DNA from: Cryptomeria japonica
Lineage: Eukaryota; Streptophyta; Pinopsida; Cupressales; Cupressaceae
DNA: 64,000 bases
Direction of reading: 5' to 3'
NCBI RefSeq assembly: GCF_030272615.1
Contig: NC_081406.1
Coordinates: forward strand, 244,087,218 to 244,151,217
Both the position numbers and the translations under genes were made by a program. Under the pieces are notes generated by a model. It worked only from the letters and a program-made list of their open reading frames with translations, had not been told where the DNA came from and did no database searches. Below, piece by piece: positions 23,236 to 36,849 of the stretch (its first letter is position 1; the number at the start of each line of letters is the position of its first letter).

Positions 23236-24238
23236 TTAAAAACTTCATTTGAACTTGACTTCTAGCAAATGCAGTATGCTTGTTTTTTTATTACAAATGT
23301 ATAAAGTGCTTAAAATGTTCTTGCTTCTTATAACCTTTCTGTGGCGACTTTGAATTACAAAAAGTGGTTTGGTTAATTGTTTAAGGTTCTTACTTTTAAG
23401 ATATAGTTTGTTTGAAGGCTTCCTATTAAACCTTCAATTGAAGTTCCTTGCATGAAACTACTAATCAGCTTAAGGTAATCATGTATTTTTAGTAAAACTG
23501 AATACAATACCAAGGAAATACGAGGTTGGTGTCCCCTACTTTTAAAATATGTCAATGTCTGCCTCTAGAAGGATCCATACTCCTTTCTCTCTTTCAATGA
23601 GTCCCAATAGAAGATCTGCATATAAATGATAAAAACTTATATTTTGAGTAGAGACATCCAACAATCTTTCAGAAATGTATATTGTGTTCATGTGGTCAAG
23701 TTTGCAAGATGAGAAAAACTCAACAAAACTTACAACAAAGAATTACACACCATATCTGGTGCCAACTCCTTGACAGTAAGATGAAAAATTAAGTGTATCT
23801 CTGGTGGTCTTCTCCGCATTATGTACATCATACTGACTTATATATGTTTAATGTATTCTATGGAATAAATCCATGAAGTCAATGTCCATTATAAGTAATA
23901 TGGTCGTCACATTGTGTAAACAAATAGTTGTAGTCAGGAACGCCTGTGGGGGTTACTTTATAAATCATTTTCAAAACACTAGAGTTCCATGTTCATAGGA
24001 TTCCTAATGTTACCCCTTACTGTTAAAAGTTTTTAATAAAATCTCTTTATGGTAAGTAAATTTATGCTTTTAAAGATTTTTGAGTCTTTTCTATTATCAC
24101 CTGAACATTTTGCTATTATTGTAAAAGTTTTTGAGTTGCTGAAATTGCTGAAATTTTGGTATTTTTTCTTTTGCCTAAATTTTAATTAATTTATTTTTGG
24201 TACAATTTTATTTTTTTTATTTTAAATGAAAATATTGT
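23236..24238. other. Intergenic DNA, no gene supported
   Basis: A 60-codon minus open frame at 23373-23555 has no recognisable motif. Confidence 0.4.
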
Positions 24239-24556
24239 TTGATTTTGAAGCTGCAAATTTAAAGCAGTTTTATATATATTGTGAAGAATCTAGTTCAATT
24301 TTGTAAAAGCTGAGAAAATTCAATATAGTGTTGATTATCATGAAGAAAACTTATGTAAATTTGTATAACTGATTTAATTTTCTTTCAGTTTTTTTTTTTT
24401 TTATATCTTGTTTGGTTTTGAAGCTACAAATTTAATACAATTTTAAGAATGTTGTGAAGAATTCTACTCAATTTTGTAAGAGGTGAGAAAATATAGTACA
24501 TTGCTGATTATATTGAAGAAATATTATTTATGTTTGTAAAGCTCTTTTAATCTTGG
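24239..24556 (+). repeat. Imperfect direct duplication, about 150 bp per copy
   Basis: Copy one (about 24239-24390) and copy two (about 24412-24556) both begin tgttt/ggattttgaagct, continue gcaaatttaa and gtgaagaat, and share caattttgtaa and the following gctgagaaaa-type block. The AT-rich copies diverge by roughly a fifth. Confidence 0.65.
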
Positions 24557-24670
24557 TATAATTTTTTGGTCTATCAAGTAAAGGTATTATTGGCCTTGAA
24601 AACTACCAAGGTGCAATTTTTAATAAATTTCACACCCGCAAAACCGCTATCAGACACGATCTAGGAGCAT

Positions 24671-24862
24671 AGAATGGTTGTTTAAGCCTCACTGAATATC
24701 GGTGTATTGTTAGTGAAGTCATCTACTTTCAATTAAAGAACTTCATCTTCTTACTTCTGAACTATTTTTGTGCAATGGTTGTTTAAGCCTCACTAAATAT
24801 TGGTGCATTGTTAGAGAAGACATCTGCTTCCAAGTAAAGAACTTCATCTTCTTACTTCACCA
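24671..24862 (+). repeat. Direct repeat of about 88 bp, two copies
   Basis: aatggttgtttaagcctcac starts both copies (24671 and 24774), and both end in aacttcatcttcttacttc. About nine substitutions separate them. Confidence 0.85.
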
Positions 24863-26685
24863 ACTAGGTTGTTCAATGCAAAATTTATTGACCATTTATC
24901 ATCTTCATGATGGAACAACTCTGATGATGAAAAGTCATTCATTTCTGTTCAACCCAACAATAAGAATAATAACTCTAGTTGAAGTTTCAACCCGAAGTTT
25001 GGACCTTCACTTTGTGAAGTCACTATTTCCACAGCTAGTGTTCATTTGATTGTCAACCCAGGGACGTAATACTTGAAATGGGTCTTCACTATATATGCAC
25101 TAAGTTCCTACAATAGCTACCCTGCATTATTGCAGCAACTAACATCTATGTGGAAAAGGTAAGCAAGAATTGAAATTATTGAAAGGCTACAGGAAAAAAA
25201 TTTCATTAACATAAATTCATTCAAGAAATATTGGCTAAGTTCAATGCTACCAAACAGGAATTACATTGTTTTGGTTTGGCTACAGGAACAGTCAATGGAT
25301 CTATTTCCAATGGTTGCAGGAACAGTCAATGCAAGCACGTCTATTGCAGCTAAAGAAGAAAACTAATTTTAACAAAGGCACAGGAACACTCATGACCAAG
25401 TGGCCCCCCTTGGATGAGTGCTTCCAGGCTTCCCAAAAACAACTCTAAGTGATCAGAATAACATATCTTTATTCGTTGTTCTTCGTAAGTCATTACATGA
25501 TTCAAAATTAAAAAAAATTCAAAACACTTGTAACTTTATTTATAAAATCCTCTGCTTTGCCTCTTCCCTTTTCTATCTAACCTACAAAAGAATATAAAGA
25601 CCTTTATTTAAAACAAAACAACTACTTCCTACAACATAGATCACGCCAAAACGAAGAGGTAGATAACTAATCAAGAAAGGAAACAACCAGAGTTAAGTCA
25701 CTGATAATGTGGATCTAAACCGAACCACAGTCATAACATATCGTGGCGGTATTTACAACACTAATGTTCACTTAAGTAAGACATCAACAAGCATTGCGTG
25801 ATTACTTTTCCTCTGTCGTTCCTTACGCTCATCAACATTTCTGTTGATTCGATCTTGCAGTCTCCTCCTTGAATATCTCTTTCTGCAATTGGTGTGATAG
25901 GAGAACCTTCTCAGCAGCATCAATTTATTCCTGCAATTCAAAAGAAAGAACATATAAGAACATACACATCTATTTTAATTAATCATAACATCTATTAATT
26001 TCACACATGATATTGCCTAAGAAAATCCACATGGCAACAAGAATGAATAACATGGCTGCAGGAACAAACTGACAAAGGCAAAACATGTTTTAATAGGTTT
26101 GGGCTAACATTTGAAAAACATATAGTCAACTTTTACATCATTACTATCATGTAATCAAAATATGAGAAAAACTTAGGAGTTCTAGGGATAAAAATAAGCT
26201 AATGTCTCAACTCATCAATTTCAATATCATCATTAACAACAATAGTATTACTAACTAATTATATACATCTAGTGAAACTTTAACTTCAACTATTATTTTC
26301 ATTTAAATTTCTTGCAGTTGTGGATGGTTGGTTTACTATTTACTTAGTTGGATTGAATGTTGGATTTTGGTAAGTGTAGAAAAAATTGTTATAATTGACA
26401 TAGATAAGTCCAAATGAAACACATAAAAATATGTATATTTCAATAAGATTTTATTGTATATTTCACTAAGATTTTATTGTGTTACATTTTTTTATTTTTT
26501 TTATGGTTCCATTGGTCAATTATGATTTTTATAGCTAAATCTTTTCTTATTTCATTTGAAGTCATTGAATAGCCATACAATAGTGGACCAATAAATCATA
26601 TGCCTACGTACATTACGTGTCATTCCTAAACATTTTCAGCTGCATATTCATTTGTATGCATGTATCTATATACACATTGAAAGCA

Positions 26686-26688
<3 letters not shown>

Positions 26689-26760
<72 letters not shown>
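26689..26760. repeat. (AT)36 microsatellite
   Basis: An uninterrupted 72-base run of alternating A and T, flanked by caaac and gcaca. Confidence 0.98.
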
Positions 26761-26765
<5 letters not shown>

Positions 26766-26829
26766 TTTGTATACATATGAATTTTCCTCCACATTAGATA
26801 TGAATGTCTAATTACATGTTCTCCTATTT

Positions 26830-28480
26830 GCACATTGCCGAGCGTTTTAATGTTCCTTGCAAATGTAGCCCATTCATTCCGTCAGTTATATATTCCTCCT
26901 ATATTAAACACTTCTCGCAAGCATTGTTTGATTACACTCCTCTCTTATTGCATGTTTTGCAATATTAGCTATCTTAAAAGAAATCAACATTTTTTGATAC
27001 TTTTTCCTTGCATCTTCCATTTTTTTGAAATATTCCCCCTTTGCACTACCGCACCTTGCCTCTAAACACTAGTTGAATGTAAGAATATTCTCAAATTGTA
27101 TCACTGTTGTTGTTGTCAATTATTTGTTGATTTTCCGTGTTTTTGACAAATTTCCCATTTACAAATCATTTTGTTAATATAACTCATATCACATGCACAC
27201 TACTAATTATATTCTCTTTATTACAACTTGGGCAACATCATTGGCTATCCCTCACTTTTCAAAGCATTGTAATGACAACCCCACTTTCACCAACTTTGTT
27301 TCAAGCACTGGTATTATACGCAACACAAATAGATCTGTTTACAACGCACTCACCTTCACCTCATTTTTTACAATGTTTCTCAAGTCTCACATGCAACACA
27401 CATTGTGGTTAGTGTTGGTTATCAAATTATACTTATAAGTTTGCTAGCCTTTATATTTATAAAGTTTACACCTTCTTTATGCATAAAGATTTCTCCATTC
27501 TCTTTCCATTGTAGTTTACTACAACTTGGTTTGTTACCCATTTCCTTTTACTTACTGCAACTCCTCTTGCAAATGTTCTCCTTCAAGCAAATAACCACCA
27601 TTTGATTTCACTTTCGTTGGCCAGCATTTCAAGTACCTCCCAATAGCTCTCAATCACTCATATGTATCCTCATAACTAATATTTCAGTTGTTGATTCTTA
27701 TTTCTTGAATTCTTCCTATCAAGTTGAATTCCATATTTTCCACACAATTTAGTTTAATCGGCTACATTAAATTTCTATTTCCTTTTCTTTGGTTCTAGGT
27801 ACACTACTTTCTAATGTTCAATTCTTTTTATTGACATCCAGTCAACACTCATAGTTGTAGCACATGTTTTCAATCATGCACAACAACTCTTCTTTAAAAA
27901 TTTCCATTTGCTCGTTCTAACTTTTTGATTCTATCTCCAATTTCACTCATTCCATATTAGTGACTCAAAAGAAAATTGCAACACATAGTTTCATTGTTTA
28001 ATATGCATTTATCAATGTGCCACAATTTGACGAAAAATTGCTTTACTATACTACTGTATTTCAAGCAAAGGATAGAGAATCTCATTTTAAACATGATTCT
28101 TCTTTTATTCTACTTTACTCATAAATACAAAATTTCAATGAAACAGTTTATAAATGTTCACTTCGTATGCTCTGTGCTTCTTCCAAATTTAATAACACTG
28201 CAATACTATCTGCATTCTTGATTTTGTACCAATTGTGTTTGTTGTCCGCAACTCATACTTCACACTCAACTTCTCTTCTATCTTCGATGCTATGTCTCTT
28301 TCACTACTTCTAACACTCACACACATACATACTCCATGCCCTTCCATAACATACCTATCACATGCTTATGTATATCGGAGGACTCATACACTGGGATATG
28401 TGTCAGCCTAGCTCAACATATTATCCAATAAATCCTCGAACATAAATGTGACAACCAAGTCGACCTCCACAAGATCTTTT
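26830..28480. other. C/T-rich, G-poor stretch without genes
   Basis: For about 1.6 kb the plus strand is strongly pyrimidine-rich and very poor in G (for example four G against about eighteen C in 27241-27300). Small open frames here follow from the composition and show no domain. I see no clear repeat unit. Confidence 0.45.
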
Positions 28481-29039
28481 CATGCTTCATTTTTCTTAAT
28501 TCATTTACCGATGCATATACCTTAATTACTGGAATGGGACAGGGTCATCCAAACCCATAGATACTAAGCCATTATCACAAAACTTAAGCATAACATCTCC
28601 AAACTCTAAAATACAGATTCCACATATACTAAGGATACCAACCAAAAGACATGAAGAGATACACCTGACATAACCAAAATAGTTGATATCGGGACACATA
28701 ACTGATACCAGAACCAATGTAAACACAACCCAAAATTCTAGAGATATGGATCTTTTGAAATCACTCCATTAGATCAACTCCATTTTATTGCATCACATCT
28801 CATAACAATACCAGAATGTGCATCACTTGCTCATAGTAAAAATTGCACATACCAACTGCATACAACATCTAGACCAAATTGGATAAAAGGATTGAAAATA
28901 TTGAATTGCATATACCATCCAAACCATTTGAACCAAATAACTGGTTTGACATCAATGGCAACAATATTCACACAAGTCTAATAAATTCAAATATCCCATA
29001 TATTTTTTAATCCTCAAATTCATCACTCATTTTAATGGG

Positions 29040-30775
29040 AAATTAAAATAAATCAGATCTTGAACTAGGTACAAGATAATGGGTATAAAAGTGAGATAGA
29101 TAACTGTATTTTTGATGATTCATATGATGATAAAAGAGAGAATTTATAAAGAGGATTTGTGCAGTTGTAATATCAGGAGCAGTTCTAATAACTACATTAA
29201 CCGTCCACAATATAATATATGCCAACATTCCCCCCCTTATTACATTAATCCTAAAACTTGCCTTAGGGACCCCCCCTTAAGGCTTACACAACAAAACTTG
29301 CTAATTACATTATATGAATACATATTTGTTAGAAGATCTTCTCTTGAAGAGGTGAATCCTGAACCAAGTGGAGCTCCATCAAGTTGTCTCTTGACCTTCG
29401 GATAGGTGTAGCTTCAAGATGTGTTCTAAAGCTCTCAGTCTCGAACTCTCGAATCACAGAGTCTTGAATTATTCAAGAATGATCCCTAAGAGCTACAACA
29501 AATCTCTATCATTGTCTAATGATTGTGAAAGGGTAGAATTCTCGATCATATACTCTAAAGCTCACTCGACAACAATCCATATTGAGCTCAACACAAAATC
29601 TTAAACCTGTCTCCAAAATATAACCTTCACAACACCTGTATTCTTCCAATCTGTCAAGATCAAAAGGAAAACTAAAATTAATAAATACCAAAACCAAAAA
29701 CACTTTTCAAGAAGAAAACCATCTCAAAGCTAGAAGCTAACTTGAAATGATGAAAATCCTCCATCCTTCAGGGCCACTAGCCTCCAAGATATTAAAATTT
29801 TATAGTACTAATACACCATTGGTACCAGCGAATGCATAGTTGACACCATGAGAAGAGTCATTAATAATACATTCATCATCTGTGGAATCATCATTTTCAA
29901 TGCAAGCAACATTTCCTTCATCTGATTATTCTTTTACTTTTCCCTTAAGCACATCACTAGCTTGAGTTCTACAATCCCAAGCTGTGTGACCCCTTTTCTT
30001 ATAATAAAAACAATTAATTTTCTTTGATATTTTATAATGACTTCTTGGGTAAAGTGTTTTTTTCCTGAGAATCGTATATTTTGTAGTTGCTTCTTGAATA
30101 TAGTGCTTTCTCTTGAGGATCATCTTCTAATTCTTTTTTTGCTCTTTTTATCTTATGCTAGAAGAGCTGAAATCATACCTTCTAGAGTTTGTGAAGGTAT
30201 TTGACTAAGCGTGAAAACAACATTGTTGTATTTTGAAGACAAGCTATTTAACAATATGACCCTTGCATCGTCATTATCTACAAGAGTCTTAACCTTTGCA
30301 AGCTATCTAATGAGAGATCTCAAATTACTTACATGGTTTGACATTGTGATCCCATCTTCCATCTTGAACCTAAACAACTGAAGTTTGAGAGAGAACTTTG
30401 CATTTACTACTTTGTCTCGAAAAAACTTATTCAAATTATCCTAGATTTCATTTGACGATTTACCTAAACCTATGTGATGCAATTCATTGTTAGAAAGAAC
30501 AAGACCAATAATAGCCTTCGCTTTATCATCTCTGTTATTCCAGTCTAATAGCATCTGTAGGTGGCTTCTCCTTTCCACTTACCGTACCCCATAAATTCTT
30601 ATTCATGATGCATTTGAATTTTCATTCTCCAAACGTGAAAATTAAAGCTGGAATACTTGTCTAATATAATTTCCATTCTAACAAATTTATATCAACATTA
30701 TCAAATTCAACACCTAGTTAATGCATTACTTGTGCACGCAGCATCCACAATAATTCTTTTGATATAATACCAAAT
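29040..30775 (-). mobile_element. gag-only remnant of a Ty1-copia element
   Basis: On the minus strand a primer-site-like TTTGGTATTATATC lies at about 30760-30774, gag follows at 29890-30660, and a polypurine stretch AAGGGGGGGAA at 29228-29238 leads into TGTTGGCATA at 29227, the likely start of a 3' LTR running to lower coordinates. Protease, integrase, RT and RNase H are absent between gag and the polypurine tract, where about 650 bases of non-coding DNA lie instead. A second G-run (AAGGGGGGG) lies near 29265-29275. No matching 5' LTR could be recognised, so the outer limits are uncertain. Confidence 0.6.
29890..30660 (-). pseudogene. copia gag relic with zinc knuckle
   Basis: The minus strand reads SFYTWRMKIQM, then LQLFRFKMEDGITMSNHVSN, LRSLIRQLAKVKTLVDNDDA, RVILLNSLSSKYNNVVFTLS and TLEGMISALLA, a standard plant copia gag order. 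It ends in a zinc knuckle INCFYYKKRGHTAWDC in which the second Cys is Tyr. Several stops and shifts are present. Confidence 0.85.
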
Positions 30776-30899
30776 TCAATAGAGACATATGTACCATTAT
30801 TTTGCTTCACATGCACAAATTCTAAATTTTCTGTGAGTCATACCTTATTCCTTAGCATACGTACCCTGAACTCCATGCAGGATTTTCTATATTTTTCAC

Positions 30900-33260
30900 T
30901 TCTGCCCTTTTCCAGGCTGAAAACGCTACGCAGGGCCTTCCTCCACACAGGACGCACAAGATCTAGCTAGGATAAATGAATATCACTTTGATAGAAGTCT
31001 TTTGTCATAATCATAGGCACCGATATAGCTAAATATTAACATTATTTATATTCGAAGCATTGCTGAACATTATCATTTATACCTTCATACTTAAATTTTT
31101 GCAAGAAATTGAAATATGGCAACTCAATTGACAAGTTTTCATATTAACACTTTAATCATTAGATATCTAGATCATGAAGCAATAATAGCTTAATAGCTTA
31201 AATAATGCAAAGGAAGCAATTACAAACCAATCGCCCATATACTCTACCTAATATGTTTGAATCTTTTAGACTACTCTATTAGTGTGTGTGGCGACACACA
31301 TATACATATATAGGTCAATTTAGAGAGTACAAAAATCATTTAGTTACGCACAAAGATCATCTTAATAAAATCCTATAATATTCTCAAATCACATTTATTT
31401 TTTAAAATGATAAAAAAAAAAAAAGATTTTATTTCTATTTATATCATAATGAGCTACCTAATTTAAATTATGAAAGTTGATAGGAATACAATATTTACTT
31501 GAACTCATCTATTGCTGTAAGTTTCATATACGATGACAATATTTCTATAAATAAAATAATACTTAATAAATAAGAAAGATTAACGTCGCATTTGGATTGT
31601 GACAGAAAGAAATAAAGGAGAGCCTACTCTTCCTTGTCACAGCACATAGGATAAGAGGGTTACCAACACAATTGTGGGTGGCAGCTACGAAAGAGTACAT
31701 GCAAAACAAATAGGTAGATAGCTTACCTCATTTATGATTTCCATATTGAAAGATTTACTAACATTAAGCCTAAGGAGTATATCAAATTTTACTCACTTCT
31801 GCACAGTATTGTATTTTTTTTTCAAATGCAATCTCTTTGTTTTGTGTTATGATTTTGGTACATCATGTCAAAGATCGAAGGTTTATGAATAATATAAAAT
31901 CAATTACATTAATCAGTTTTAATCTAAGAAGCCAATAAATTCTTAACAAAGAAGAGGTAACTAAATGTTAATCTTCTTAGGAAACAATAGACTTTCTGAT
32001 TACTATTTGAAATCTTTTCAAATTAAATTAAAAAACCTATAAAGATTCAAAGAAGTTCTTTTTACTACCTATGGTGCTATTTTCCCTCAAAGGGTACAAT
32101 ATCTTTTGAATTCACCTTAGCAATAATTATAACTTTCTTTTGATGACAATAGGGATATGATAGATTTAATCCTAAAAAATGGACATTTCCTAAAAAATAG
32201 GAAATCCAAATATAGGAAGATTTGAAGGTTACATGAAAAGGAAAAAGGCTAAAGAATTCATGTACCAAGTATAAGAATACTATTGTAGAGCTTGCAATGT
32301 AAAATGGCTTAACTCACAATAGATGATTCTCTATAGAATACTAAACAATCAACCTCTTGGATGTGAAAGGAAATGAGAGCATTTACAAGCTTTAAGATTT
32401 TCAATCATGAGGAAGTGAACCATAGAAGGTAGAAGAGCTAAGTGATATAATAATGAAGAGTCGATTGAGATTCAAAAGGAGATTAGATTAGATTTAGTTA
32501 TGGGAAGTAAATACATAATCAAGAATATAAAGAGCTCCAATTATGAACATAAAATTTTGAGAAATAATTAAATTTTGAAAAAAAATATGCATCTTCTAGC
32601 CATAACTAAGTCACCCCTTTTGGAAATTCAAATCACCTCTTTTGCCAACTCTAGTCACTTCGGTGACCCTGCAACATAAGACATTCCACCTAAGCAATCC
32701 TACAAATTAATATAGGTCACGGAAGTGACCTTATAATCTATAGTCTCTCAAGGGGCCCTTAATTGAAGGTTTGTATTTTTTTGTTTGTGTTGTGCAACTA
32801 CTAGGAACTTAGTTTATAGACCAATAAGAAAAATATGAGGCTAATAGGGATTTGAGAACTGTCATCAAGAAGTAGAACATTGAGTGAATGTGGAAATTAT
32901 GCATATATCACAATTTAGATACATGGAATCATCATCAAGCTATCATGTTAGTCTATACAATTTTAGGCACTTATAGTCCCCAAAACATCATTAATATGGG
33001 TGTGTGTAAAATGTTAGGGATGTGTCCCCAAGGAGCATAGAGTACTATTAACCAGTATTATGTTATCTTTCATTATAGTAAAAATATTATAATGTTATAA
33101 AATAGGTTGTAGTTCCTTTGATTTATATACTATGTGAAACATTGTAAATTACCCCTAAGGATACAATGTTATTGGCATTCATTGAAGGTAGGTGCAAACC
33201 CTACTAGACTTTTATGGAATGATATTCTCTTGTTAGGTACCTTCACCCAATGTGAACGAG
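30900..33260. other. Intergenic DNA, no gene supported
   Basis: AT-rich with scattered stops. Two small perfect hairpins, gtcacttcggtgac (near 32655) and ggtcacggaagtgacc (near 32717), are the only structure noticed. Confidence 0.4.
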
Positions 33261-33261
33261 A

Positions 33262-33476
33262 TATATGGAATGAAGATCTATAAGTTTCTTAAACCGGAAC
33301 AATAATCTATTGACTTTTTCAACTAAGATCATATTGAATGCAAAATGGTGTTGATGGAACAAAGATCTCTAGATTTTTCTAAGATACATTCTATCGAATA
33401 CAAAATCACATTAATGAAATAAGGATCTCTTCATTTCTTGACATACATCAAATTGGATGTTGAATCTTATATTATG
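33262..33476 (+). repeat. Degenerate tandem repeat, unit about 60 bp
   Basis: Three related units share a pattern of atggaa-aaagatct-taga-tttct, then acat-caaattgaatg-aaat. The best two units start near 33356 and 33417. Confidence 0.5.
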
Positions 33477-34303
33477 ATATAACATTATGATTGAAGTTGA
33501 AACACTAATATAATTAATGTAGAAATTATTTAATGTCTCTTATTAAACAAACATATACTTTAAAAATTACACTATATTAATATATGAAAACAACAATTAA
33601 TATTGATATAATAAAATGTCAATTGATATAAATATATCATTTCACTTGTTAAAAAATATACTTTAATAATGCCAAGAGGCATCTACAATGACATCAAAAT
33701 GTCCGTAAACAAAAATCTATTTGTGAAATAATTTGACATGCAAATGACGGGTAAATGCATGAAATATGCCATGTTTCAGCGAACCCTTGCCACTTGTCTG
33801 CCTGTAGAACTTTAATGAATTTGTATTCTTGATGTTTATTATTTTAGAAGACAGATGATTTTCTTCTATTACAAGATATCTCTCGACATATTTTACATAT
33901 ATTTTTGAATATAGATATGCTAGTTATAATTCAACTGAATTATAATGTAAACATCACACAATTTAAAAATTTAAATCTAAAAATAGATGTCAAAGTTCCA
34001 TTTATTATAGATTCTCAGGAAAGTTCTTCTGCCTTCAATGTACACTATGAATTAGTTAGCCGCTGGGAAAACTTTCTGTGAGCGAAGCTTAGACGCTCAG
34101 ATTAAACTTGTCTGCAAGATGGATTCCAACACATCGTGGGGACTTCATAAACGTGTAACATAATAATTGAACGAGAACAAAGGTTTGCACAGGCATTTAG
34201 TAAACGTCGCTTTCAAATAATTGTATTCTTCTGCCATTGAAAATAGCCTTTGCAAGAAAGATTTGGAAAGAAAAGCAATATGAAAGGCAGCTTGAGCATA
34301 GGT

Positions 34304-34500
34304 ACGTACAGCCAATTTAAATGCACATGCAAATCTTCCATCCCAGAAGGAATGAATGCTGGGGTCCAATTTAAATGCAGAGGTAGATGATCAAATCAAA
34401 TCAGATTTCTTGTACGAATACTCTGTCAAACGTACAGCCAACTTAAATGTGCGATGCAAATGCTCCATCCCGTAAAGGGTATGAATTTTCTGTCAAACTT
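34304..34500 (+). repeat. Direct repeat of about 60 bp
   Basis: gtacagccaatttaaatgcacatgcaaatcttccatcccag and a close copy start at 34308 and 34431, both followed by gg(a/t)atgaat. A third short match, atcagatttcttgtac, occurs at 34400 and 34700. Confidence 0.6.
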
Positions 34501-35726
34501 ATAACTAATTAGTCGATAGGCTACATAGCGTGAGGTTTCACTAAAACCTGTTTCACATCGGTATATGGGTTTCTTCCGTCGGTTCACTGTTTTCTTCTCT
34601 GCTGTCCGGTAAACGTAATCAGAAAACCTCCCTGTTGCTCGCTAAATTCTGTCAAAAACAACTTGGGAGAGGGAAATAGTATGCAATTCCAAATCAAATC
34701 AGATTTCTTGTACATATGTCATAAATTCAAATATTTTGATAAAATCAGATCTTGAAATCAAATCAGAATATTAGCTGGTTCACGTATGTCTAATTTACCA
34801 TTTTGAATGCACCTGTACTATCTTGTATCTCCTATCCAAAAACTATGTCATTCTTATGACTTGTGAGGGATTTTTTGGTTTGCTACGTGGCAAATTTTGG
34901 GTAATGTTATAGGTCACCTTTAATACAGTGAAGTGACATCCATTCTTTAAAAAAAATGTAGACATTTCGATAAGTAGACCATTAATGTTAACCACAACCT
35001 TGTCATATGCTCATAGTTATATGTAGTTGGGTATGTAATTCAATTATACTTTTTGAAACATCAAAAATTTAATTTATAATTTTAAGGGTATATGTATTGG
35101 TTTTTATTAATTCTTGTCAATATATATCGTTACTTATGTATCCCTTTGATGCAATTTATTTTTTCTGTTGGCTAATCATATTGGCTAATTATAATTTTTT
35201 TTTTGCCCTTCTTATAATTAGAATTGAACACATATTTTTCATAATTTAAATAATGACATTTATCTATTCTTCTTTTGACTTAAATTGCTAACAGTGGATG
35301 TATAAATCATTTTTATTTATTTTTTAATTTTATTCATTCTATGCTTCTCCACTTTATGAATGATATTAAGACGATGCAAAACATAACCAGTGTCTTCTTC
35401 ATACCTAGATTCTTCAACCTGCAACCATAATTTCAACATTATTTGTAGCTGTATTTTAATACTTCCTTTAAATCATATTTGATTATTCTGAACTGGCATT
35501 AAATTTCATAAAAGTGAACATTTTATAGCACTTCTTAATAAATGTATCATTCCATTTACACAAGGCTATTATTGCACTGATAATCAGTTTCTTTCAATTG
35601 CTCTTTAAGAAGATAATCAGCTATGACTTACTAATCTAGGGCATTTGTATATCTTTGGGTTATTTCCTTGTGGAACATGAGACTGAACCAGATTTGTGAC
35701 AAATGGAATGCTCTTATGAGCCTCCA

Positions 35727-35795
35727 CAATCTGATGTCTTCCTAATTAGTTGTATTTTGACTCTCTGTAGTTGTATTTTGACTCTCTGTAGTTGC
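35727..35795 (+). repeat. 21-bp tandem repeat, about 2.5 copies
   Basis: tagttgtattttgactctctg is repeated head to tail and a third copy breaks off after tagttgcatt. Confidence 0.9.
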
Positions 35796-35856
35796 ATTAG
35801 TGTAGCAACAACTCATCGAAAACAAATTGTGATGTCTATTAACTTACTATTAGATA

Positions 35857-36317
35857 GGGGAAAGGACCCAGTAGTTGAGCATGTTCCAATTGTTGTGAGG
35901 GTTGTTGATACCTTTTGTTCCAAAAATTGAACAAATAAAACCTATTGTTTGAAACAAAAAATATCAATTTTTGTTAGGAAATGTACCAACAGTTGTTAGG
36001 AAATGTACCAACAGTTGTTAAGAAATGTACTAATATTGTAAAAAGTAACCAATCAGGTGATGCCACATCGGCTGCACAACTATTGGGGTCTCTTTTGCAC
36101 GCCTATTGGTCTCACTTTTTTGGGGGGCTGTTTTGGACACCTTGGCAAAAAGCATGCTGATGTGGCATCATATTTGATGATGTGGCCCTGAAACCTTAGT
36201 TATAAGCAGGGGACTTGCCAAGTAAGCTGCTGTAAAAAAATCAGAGTGATTCGAAATTTCCAAGTAGGATTTTGAGAAGCGTGAAGTTAGGGTGCACGAC
36301 TACTGGGTCCTTTCCCC
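35857..36317. mobile_element. MITE with 19-bp terminal inverted repeats
   Basis: The 461-bp element starts GGGGAAAGGACCCAGTAGT and ends with the reverse complement of the same 19 bases. It is flanked by TA on both sides (35855-35856 and 36318-36319), which fits a TA target duplication. It has no coding capacity. Inside are a 22-bp tandem repeat (aggaaatgtaccaacagttgtt, 35976-36025) and an inverted pair gatgccacatc/gatgtggcatc. The superfamily is uncertain; the TA target suggests a mariner-like source. Confidence 0.85.
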
Positions 36318-36849
36318 TATATCTCACCGACTTATCTTTGTATACCCATACATGCAAGAAACCTAAAAGCTATAATTTAAACATGCCCTTGAGAACAATT
36401 TGTACGACCCACAATCTTAAACATGCCCGTCAGTACAATTTGAACGGCTCATAATTGATGTGCCACTATACCAAAAACCTTTCGGTATTCAATATAGGCA
36501 AGTGGAGACAACGGATGTAAATGCGATCAATCCTTTTCGAAGACCGTGTCAAAGAAAAAAATTTAGTCCCACTACGGAAATTCTAAGGGATTGTAATTGT
36601 ATGTACCTATATCTTTGTATGAAATTTCTCTGAGGTAGGAGACCTGCCAAATTTTGCCATTCAAACTAAACTTGTCTGTAGGATGAAATACAATAATACA
36701 TTTTAGGTACCTAGGTATACGTGTAACACAACAATTGATCGGAAACGACAGATTTCAAAGGTATACGTAACTATGGAAAGAATCTAGAAAACAAAAATAC
36801 TTATATGTGGGTTAGTATACATTATAATAATATTTTTACTATAATGACC

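Noticed and set aside
24768-25159. Possible exon ending in a good donor (aaaag-gtaagc)
   Set aside because: No recognisable protein, stops in the best-looking frame, and it partly overlaps an 88-bp direct repeat.
25768-25953. Basic 61-codon minus frame after an acceptor-like ttgcag
   Set aside because: Two frames look equally protein-like and neither matches a family I know.
26617-26811. Open frame with a long Tyr-Ile repeat
   Set aside because: It is a translation of the (AT)36 microsatellite.
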